Assembly (NCBI GenBank): GCA_021613535.1
Contig: CP075493.1
Location: forward strand, 62,001-126,000
Origin: Adineta vaga
Taxonomy: Eukaryota; Rotifera
Length of the DNA: 64,000 bases
Direction: 5' to 3'
The notes beneath the pieces were generated by a model. That model was not told where the DNA came from and did not search any database. It saw only the letters and a program-made list of their open reading frames with translations. The first letter of the stretch is position 1. Each line of letters starts with the position of its first letter. Made by a program: the position numbers and the translations under genes. Shown in pieces: positions 58,039-64,000 of this stretch.

Positions 58039-59410
58039 GCTCCTGTTGTTACTCGTTCCAAAACTCGTGCACATCCTCCTACCACCACCTCTGATCCGAT
58101 TCCACCATCTGTTGGTGCTTTTGCTCCAGCAGACCCTTCGCATTCTTTCTCCTCTAGCCCACCCATCCTCTCCCCTGACACGTCGTTAGATCTCAGTTTT
58201 TCTCGTATTCAACACGAACAATACTCTGATTCCAGTAGTCTTTCCCTCATTAATCAGTTGCGTCAACAACCTTCTCACTCACAATACGTCTTACACGACG
58301 ATACACTCTTCCGCCTCGTTTCTCGTTTTCCCTCTGATCTTCCCTCCTCGCATTCCTTACCTTCCTAAATCTCTCATTCCCTTAGTGCTTCGTCTTTATC
58401 ATGATCATCCGCTTAGTGGTCATTTTGGTGTACATCGCACCTTTTTGCGCATTCGCGATAAATTCTGGTGGCCCAACATGCACTCTAGCATTCAAAACTA
58501 CATTGCCTACTGCTCTTCTTGTGCTCGTCATAATATCCTCCGCACTAAGACTCCCGGCCATCTTCATTCGATTGATCCACCATTTGGCGTGTTTCAACTG
58601 TTGCACCTCGATTTCTGGGGTCCTGTTCTAACCCCTTCTGCTTCTGGTAATCGTTACGTCATTGTTCTTACTGATAACTTGTCAAAATACGTCATTGCAC
58701 AGGCACTTCCAGATTGTACTGCTCGCTCCGCTGCTCAGTTCCTCATCGATCGTTTTATTCTCGTGCATGGTGCTCCTGAACGTCTCTTAACTGATAACGG
58801 TACACACTTTAACAATACTCTTCTGCGCGCCGTTACTTCTTCCATGCAGATCCCTCACACCTTTTCTGTCGCCTACCATCCACAAACCAATGGACAAGTT
58901 GAGCGGTTTAACGCTACGTTTGCCGCTCAGCTTGCCAAATACCGTCATCCCGATCGTCATGATTGGGATCTCTACCTTCCCTCTATTGTCTATGCTTACA
59001 ATACTTGTGTTCATTCTACCACTCAGCTCATGCCTTACGAAGTCCCTTTTGACCGCCGTCCAAAAAGTCCTTTTGATGCAGCTTCTCCCACTATTAATCT
59101 CCCTCCTCTCCATTCCTTTTACCCGTATCTACAACAAACTCGTCGTCTTCTTCTTTCTGCAGCTCGCAAAAATATCATTCGTCATCAGTTACACTGGCAA
59201 CAGCGCTATAATCGTAACCGTCGTAATCCCTCTTATCATGTCGGTGATCTTGTTTATGTTCATGTTGCTGGTGGTCGTACTAAATTTACTTCTCGCCGCT
59301 CTGGTACCTATCCAATTCTCGATATTTCCGGCACGCAAAATTATCTTGTACAGGATCCTTCCTCTGGTTCCACTGGTGGTGTCATGTTAGTCAACTCCAT
59401 CCCTTTGTAG
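58039..59410 (+). pseudogene. Gypsy-type LTR retrotransposon pol, integrase part only
   Basis: 5'-truncated. The first part (to 58368) is a Ser/Pro-rich linker ending YVLHDDTLFRLVSRF. A frameshift near 58345 separates it from the integrase frame 58385-59410. The integrase has the HHCC zinc module (HDHPLSGHFGVHRTF, YCSSCARHN), the DDE core (LHLDFWGPV, LLTDNGTHF, PQTNGQVERFN: Asp, Asp and Glu all present), then YAYNTCVHSTTQLMPYEV and an SH3-like C-terminus (YHVGDLVYVHVAGG). Protease, RT and RNase H are missing. Base composition (C-rich coding strand) differs sharply from the neighbours, marking a separate origin. Confidence 0.88.
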
Positions 59411-59717
59411 ACCGTCTTTCTCCGTAATTCTTTTCTACCCCTCTTTCTCTATTCTTTCCATCATGTCCGTCATTTACTCACATTTCGATCGACAGGTTGT
59501 GGCAGCCTGGATCTTCTGAATTTGTTTTTCTTTTATCTACTCCCTTGTCGCTATCTTTTATATTACTTTTTTCACATGGCTCCATTCTTTCGCATGTGAT
59601 TTTTTTTGTCTCGTGTTTCTCCATTTCCTGGATCTGTACTCATCCCCTATATATACGGATACATTCTTCTGATCATTCGCTCATTCATTCATTCATTCAT
59701 TTATCTCTCCTTTTATT

Positions 59718-60035
59718 ATGGTCTTCAACGTTATCTACCTTCTGGTGTTTTTATGCATTTTCTCCACAGTTGCTCTTGCTAGTATTATCGATTCTAAGCC
59801 GCTGTCTCCCTCTGCAAACGTTCATGTTGATATTGTCAATTCCATGGCCGCTTCCTTACAAACTCACGCCCGGCAATTTCATTCATCCTGGCGTGATTAT
59901 TGTGTCATTTACCTTATGGTCGTAGTCAATGGTCTTCTGGTTCTTACCTGCTGCGGTCTTTTCCTCTTTTGTTCTTATCGTCGCCTGCTTCTTCAACTGC
60001 AAAAATCTCCACCTCCAAGTATTATTCGTACATAA
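59718..60035 (+). CDS. Small membrane ORF of the Gypsy element (env-like position)
   Basis: A 105-codon frame after pol and before the PPT, where bdelloid Gypsy-like elements may carry a third ORF. It has a signal-peptide-like start (MVFNVIYLLVFLCIFSTVAL), a short ectodomain, one membrane helix (VIYLMVVVNGLLVLTCCGLF) and a basic tail (SYRRLLLQLQK). It is much shorter than typical envelope proteins and shows no fusion peptide or Cys-rich surface part. Overlapping frames (59497-59925, 59900-60220) look like shadows. Confidence 0.45.
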   Translation: MVFNVIYLLVFLCIFSTVALASIIDSKPLSPSANVHVDIVNSMAASLQTHARQFHSSWRDYCVIYLMVVVNGLLVLTCCGLFLFCSYRRLLLQLQKSPPPSIIRT

Positions 60036-60190
60036 TATTCTTCAATTACACCGAACATTTGTTTTTTTTCGCTTTGCTTCATTATCTTGCCCTGCTTGAT
60101 TCTCATGTGCAGCACTTATTTTTTTTCTTTTTTCGTTCTGTTTTTCTCACTCTCTTTTGCTTCCTTTGGTATGCATTCCACTTGCTTGAT

Positions 60191-60427
60191 GGGGGGAGGT
60201 GTCATGGACTTCGTCCATGATTCTTCCACTCCTCAACACACTTCATTCCCCTTCATTCCATTCTTCTCCTCTTTACTCCTCTTCCATTCTCTTTCATCCC
60301 ACATCTACTCTTTTCGTATATATACATGCGCATTCTTCATAAGAGTGTGTGTTCTTCTCCTGTCTCTTCCATCAATAAAGGACTATCACAATGCCACTGG
60401 CAGCGGTCCAGTTTAGTTTCGGTCGCA
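60191..60427 (+). repeat. Polypurine tract and 3' LTR of the Gypsy element
   Basis: PPT GGGGGGAGG (60191-60199) directly precedes TGTCATGGACTTCGTCCATG. The putative LTR runs to CA at 60427 (TTTCGGTCGCA), 228 bp, with a TATATATACATG box near 60322 and AATAAAG at about 60373. No 5' LTR is present, since the element is truncated. The right edge rests only on the TG...CA rule. Confidence 0.6.
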
Positions 60428-60859
60428 AAAAATTGTACCCGTATATAATTGTATACGAGAAACGAAGTTTCATGTTTTCGCCTTTTCTCTTTACGTTTCC
60501 TTTTCATTTTTTTCTTTGTTCGTTGTACTATCATATATATTTATTACTTACTTTGCATTTCTGGATTCATAGTGCATATCATATCGCCTCTTCCTGAAAT
60601 AGTTAGATTCCGTGTATCTTTTTCTCGTATGTTCTCTTCTTGTGATATATGATAATTTCTCTTGTGGTTAGTAAGATTATGAGAGTGTGAATGTGAGTGT
60701 CGGTATGACAATTCGTGAAAAGAATATGGACACTATCATCGTGCTCACTCATACTCTCGCGTTTATACCAACATTCATCCAGAATCATGCCGTTATGCAT
60801 GTCGCTTAGATTTTTCTTCATAAATAGAGCGAATAAAATACTTTTAGAATTTTTTTCAG
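60428..60859. other. Upstream region of the UGT gene
   Basis: No gene. TTTTTTTCAG directly before the UGT ATG suggests a 5' UTR intron acceptor (60850-60859). Confidence 0.4.
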
Positions 60860-61942
60860 ATGTCGAATGTATCGATATTAATTGCCGCCATCATTCTATG
60901 TGTTACTGTCGAGTGTCAATGCTCCGAAGAACCAGAGATTAAGCCTTTAAATACGGTAAATCCTATTACTAAATCCTCTCGTCTACTCTTTGTGCCAGCA
61001 CCGTCGTATTCTCATCTAAACGTACTTAAGATCATTGCGACTGATTTGTGTCAATCTTCGGAATATCATCATCAGTGTACGTTTGCTGTATTCGACGAAC
61101 AACTCGATTCTTTTCGATCTGCCACAAATATATTCAAAGTCATTACTTTCGGAAAAATACCTTTGCCACCAAAAGTAGATGGAAGTAAAATTAAAACAAC
61201 TCTACAATTTCATTCTCATATCACATTACCATTTTTTTCCAACTTATACAAGCCAATGCATCATGCCTTGATGAATCATTTGAAAACTAATACTTACGAT
61301 CTCCTAATAATCAATATGTTTGCTTTTGCTGCACAAGATATAGCTTATGATTTGAAAATACCATACGTTATCCTTGCATATACAACCGTTGAAGGTAACC
61401 TCATACTACCGAGTTGGATACCACGAGGTTATGATTTCATGACGCCAACTGATTTAACTATGTCAATAATCAGACGATTCTATAATAAATTTATTGTTCC
61501 GATACAGATGCTTTATTATTTGTGGCCACATATGCAGCGATTGGATCGAATACGCATTGAGTGTAATCGATCAACGCACGGATCATTTTCTACACCGATT
61601 ATTCAGCGATGGAATGGACATCCAGTGCTGCTACCATATTCTCGAGCGTTTGATTTTAAAAGACCGTTGTCCATGAATTATCACTATGTAGGTTTTGTCA
61701 CAGGTGAAAGTCAAGCAGATGCATCAAAATCAGAAGATGACAAAAGTGTACAGTTCTGGCTCAATAAAAACAGTGAAGATAAAGAGGAAAAAGAAGTTAT
61801 TATGTATGTAGGATTAGGTGAGTCTTATAAAAAATCACTCAAGTGATAAGTATAGATTGGATTTACATTTTTAACAGAATTCCAAAAACTAGAAAGTGCA
61901 ATTATTTATATAATACTTCGAAATCTTCTATGTTTTTCTTAG
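60860..61942 (+). pseudogene. UDP-glucuronosyltransferase-like, N-terminal half only
   Basis: Exon 1 (60860-61817) begins with a signal peptide (MSNVSILIAAIILCVTVECQ) and the acceptor-binding half of a GT-B fold (LLFVPAPSYSHLNVLKIIAT, YDLLIINMFAFAAQDIAYDL, LPSWIPRGYDFMTP, MNYHYVGFVTGESQ, VIMYVGLG). A GTGAGT donor and a 60-bp intron lead to a second exon (61878-61942; EFQKLESAIIYIILRNLLCF) that ends in TAG. The family's C-terminal UDP-sugar-binding domain with its signature (HGG, then DQ) is absent downstream. So the gene is truncated, about 341 codons instead of over 500, and should not be catalytic. It would have been an ER detoxification enzyme. Confidence 0.75.
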
Positions 61943-62343
61943 TTTATGATTTTTTAACTGTAGCCTAGACGAGCCAGCAAAACTCAAGGTGGAATTCCAC
62001 AGGATTTTAAAAACTATCTCATACATATGGACCCGAACCAGGTTACATCCATATAAGTTACCGTTTGATATAACTTAATTCAATCCGTTAATGAGAGAAT
62101 CTGTCACGGTGCTGCCCTTCAAGTTCTAGGATATTCTCGTATGGATAACATATGATGTCGTAGTAAAAAGTCCAGAAGAATTAGAGTCGAGGTATCAGTT
62201 TTCCAAGAGTGTCTGACATGTCAACGCATTTCAAACGTTTTCAATATCTACAAAATCATTTTGACGAGTTTGGCCACGCAGTTTGTGCTTCAGGGTGTTC
62301 TGGAACTTTTACAGTATAAGAACCACTGAGCGAAAAGAACTAC
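61943..62343. other. Spacer after the UGT fragment
   Basis: No gene or missing UGT exon recognised in either strand. Confidence 0.4.
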
Positions 62344-62899
62344 TGATTTCTCTATATAGCTTCTCAATCAGCAATCATACATTTAGCTGAAAGTTAATCA
62401 ATCTTGTGTGGAATGTTATTGAGGTCTAAATTCAAATTTACAACCCTACAATTTGAAATTTGATCGAGATACGAAAGAGAGATTGAACGCACCCGAAATA
62501 CCATTTTTCTTCTATTTTGATTGTCTTGGACGGTTGTCCATTAGCAATATTTTAGCGATATCTCTTCACCGGAGTGTGACAGAGTTCTAAAATTTTAACT
62601 AGGAATGCATTTCAACATGGGGAATACAACCGTTTTATTAAAGAGATATGTTATGATTGTAATCAGATAGGTTGATAGAGAGATATCGTAACAATATTGA
62701 TGACAGACGACCATCCAAAACAATCAAAATAAAAGAAAAGGGTATTTTGGGTGCGTTCAATCAGTTTTTCGTATCTCAGTCAAATTTCAAGTTATACGGT
62801 TGTAAATTTCGATTTAGATCTCAATAATATTGCTCACAAAATCGATTAACTCTCAGCTAAATCTATGATTGCTGATTGAGCAAGTATATTGAGAAATCA
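62344..62899. mobile_element. Foldback element with ~240-bp arms
   Basis: The left arm starts TGATTTCTCTATATAGCTTC and the right arm is its inverse (ends ...TATATTGAGAAATCA at 62899). Arms share TCTAAATTCAAATTTACAAC-type and TTGAACGCACCC words through about 62575 and from about 62665. The 90-bp centre is unique. No ORF. Its right end touches the MITE at 62900. Confidence 0.75.
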
Positions 62900-63298
62900 C
62901 ACTCTAAATAAAAAAGGTAAGGTGACCGAATCCATCAAAAGGGTTTCATAGGTTTCAAAGGTTTCAGAATGGGTTGACAAATCGAAAGAAATGGTTTTCA
63001 AAACCTACGAAACCTAAAAAGGATCTGACTGTGGGTACACGCTTCGAACCATCATCTACGAAACCTTTTTGAGTTTTGTACAGCGAAACAAAGGTTCCGT
63101 CAGGAAGTACGAAACCTCGTGGTTCAGCACTGTGGTTTTATACGAAAGCATTAAGGTTTCGTGAGCAGATACGAAACCTTTTTAGGTTTCGTAGATTTTG
63201 AAAACCATTTCCTTCGATTTATCACCACATTCTGAAGCTTTTGAAATCTACCAAACGCTTTTGATGGGTTTGGTAACACACCATTTTTATTTAGAGTG
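62900..63298. mobile_element. CACTCTAAATAAA MITE, copy 3
   Basis: Ends CACTCTAAATAAAAAAGGTA and CCATTTTTATTTAGAGTG, the best-kept termini of the three copies. Interior shares GGATCTGACTGTGGGTACAC and CTTCGAACCATCATC with copies 1 and 2. No ORF. Confidence 0.88.
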
Positions 63299-63764
63299 CA
63301 GTTATTCGTCTCGCCTCGTGGCTTTTGCGAACGTTGTGAAAATTAAACTACTGTCTGTTTAAAGAAAGACTGCCCGTGCATATTTTTACAATAGCTCAAG
63401 AATGGAAAGGGCTAGAGACCTGAAATTTTCAGCAACATACTTGGCACTCTATTGGGTATAGAATCGTGCCAAATTTGATTGGTCCAAGAGCTAATCCATC
63501 AGGTCGTTTCTTGATAACAATAATAGGAATATGATTTCGGGTGACATGTTTTTAATTGTCTATATGGTAGAGCTAGGTGTACCCTTTCAATCTACGGGAG
63601 AATACTTCCTATTCTCAAAATTTACACATTCCTGCACAGTCTTGCCACCCGAAATCGAGTACCAGCAAATCCGGAATACATAAAAACATCATTTACGGCA
63701 TATACTAGCCACTACCAGGAAATCCTGCACCGACGCACCATCTATCTCCATTCCATCACACGCA
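63299..63764. other. Spacer with a short inverted pair
   Basis: No gene. ATTTCGGGTGACA (63533) and TTGCCACCCGAAATC (63642) are inverted and enclose about 125 bp, possibly a small MITE; too little to be sure. Confidence 0.3.
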
Positions 63765-63960
63765 CCTTCTGGTTATTCCTGCCTCTTCCGGAAACCGAAA
63801 CCCATGCGAGATAAGAAAATCATTGTTCTGAACAATTCTTTCGATTCCGTATCGGAATTCCGGAATTTGTGCACATCCGGAATCACTGGGAAATGTAGGA
63901 ATTCCTGATCATTCCTGTCTATTCCGGAATTTGTTGCATTTTCTGAATAATGGAATAATA
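63765..63960. repeat. GGAAY-rich island D
   Basis: CTCTTCCGGAAACC, GGAATTCCGGAATTTG, CATCCGGAATCACTGG and GTCTATTCCGGAATTTG give the same GGAA/TTCC texture as islands A-C but with fewer GGATCC words. It is less GC-rich. No ends identified. Confidence 0.45.
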
Positions 63961-64000
63961 GTTCTGAAAGGTGAAGTCTTTGATTGGTTGGATTTCGTGA

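Noticed and set aside
57946-58040. Start of the 57946-58368 frame as a Gypsy gag or pol N-terminus
   Set aside because: The frame begins before the telomere-like repeats and reads through them. Only the part after 58038 resembles retroelement protein.
59497-60220. 142-aa and 106-aa hydrophobic frames around the Gypsy 3' region
   Set aside because: They overlap the better 59718-60035 ORF in other frames, and hydrophobicity comes from the T/C-rich strand.
63533-63656. Small MITE with TTTCGGGTG ends
   Set aside because: Only about 13 bp of inverted ends and no duplication; could be chance.
1-64000. tRNA, rRNA or hammerhead ribozyme genes
   Set aside because: Reading for GTTCRANYC-type boxes and CTGATGA...GAAA cores gave no convincing structure. 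A covariance-model scan would be needed to exclude them.

Overview
The window looks like an AT-rich invertebrate nuclear genome, and a bdelloid rotifer (Rotaria-like base composition) is the best guess. The reasons are: many very short GT-AG introns (about 45-75 bp); TGTGGG-like interstitial telomere repeats (the Adineta vaga type, from memory); a Penelope/Athena-type reverse-transcriptase gene beside a DEDDy exonuclease; a PAN + FG-GAP secreted protein; and a 7TM receptor relic. It reads as a subtelomeric region built mostly of mobile DNA. No prokaryotic gene organisation is present, and the exon models below were spliced by eye.

Layout. 1-1.2 kb: 5' half of a decayed RTE-type LINE (-). 1.3-16.9 kb: almost gene-free, with stacked inverted-repeat elements (several with visible target duplications), a 14-copy 68-bp minisatellite, a CCGCGG-palindrome patch and a 205-bp tandem array. 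17.0-17.2 kb: two telomere-like tracts in opposite orientation. 17.5 kb: vertnin-like relic carrying a MITE. 19.0-22.5 kb: hAT transposon with an uninterrupted 655-aa transposase. 22.9-26.0 kb: Ig-like gene fragment and GPCR pseudogene. 26.6-28.3 kb: PAN/FG-GAP gene (-) with two homopolymer frame breaks. 29.9-31.0 kb: BEN-like gene (+).

33.0-57.7 kb is the most interesting part: a dense cluster that I read as one giant composite retroelement (Terminon/Athena-like) or several nested ones. Minus strand: BEN-like gene and a Tnp2-type transposase gene with one stop. Plus strand, in order: a 329-aa unknown gene; a 132-aa unknown gene; an about 1,148-aa Penelope-type RT whose catalytic aspartates in motifs A and C are substituted; a DEDDy exonuclease; two small genes; a basic HGNRR-motif protein; a small fragment; an ORF split by a GC-rich insertion; and two overlapping small membrane proteins. 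A full-length RTE LINE (52,960-56,326, with 11-bp target duplication) has inserted into it.

58.0 kb: (CCCACA)-type telomere-like repeats lie between the 3' end of this cluster and a 5'-truncated Gypsy element (integrase, small membrane ORF, PPT, 3' LTR). This is the arrangement expected if a truncated element had once been a chromosome end, was capped, and was then extended by a terminal retroelement. 60.9-61.9 kb: N-terminal half of a UDP-glucuronosyltransferase. 62.3-64.0 kb: a foldback element abutting a third MITE copy, and another GC-rich GGAAY island.
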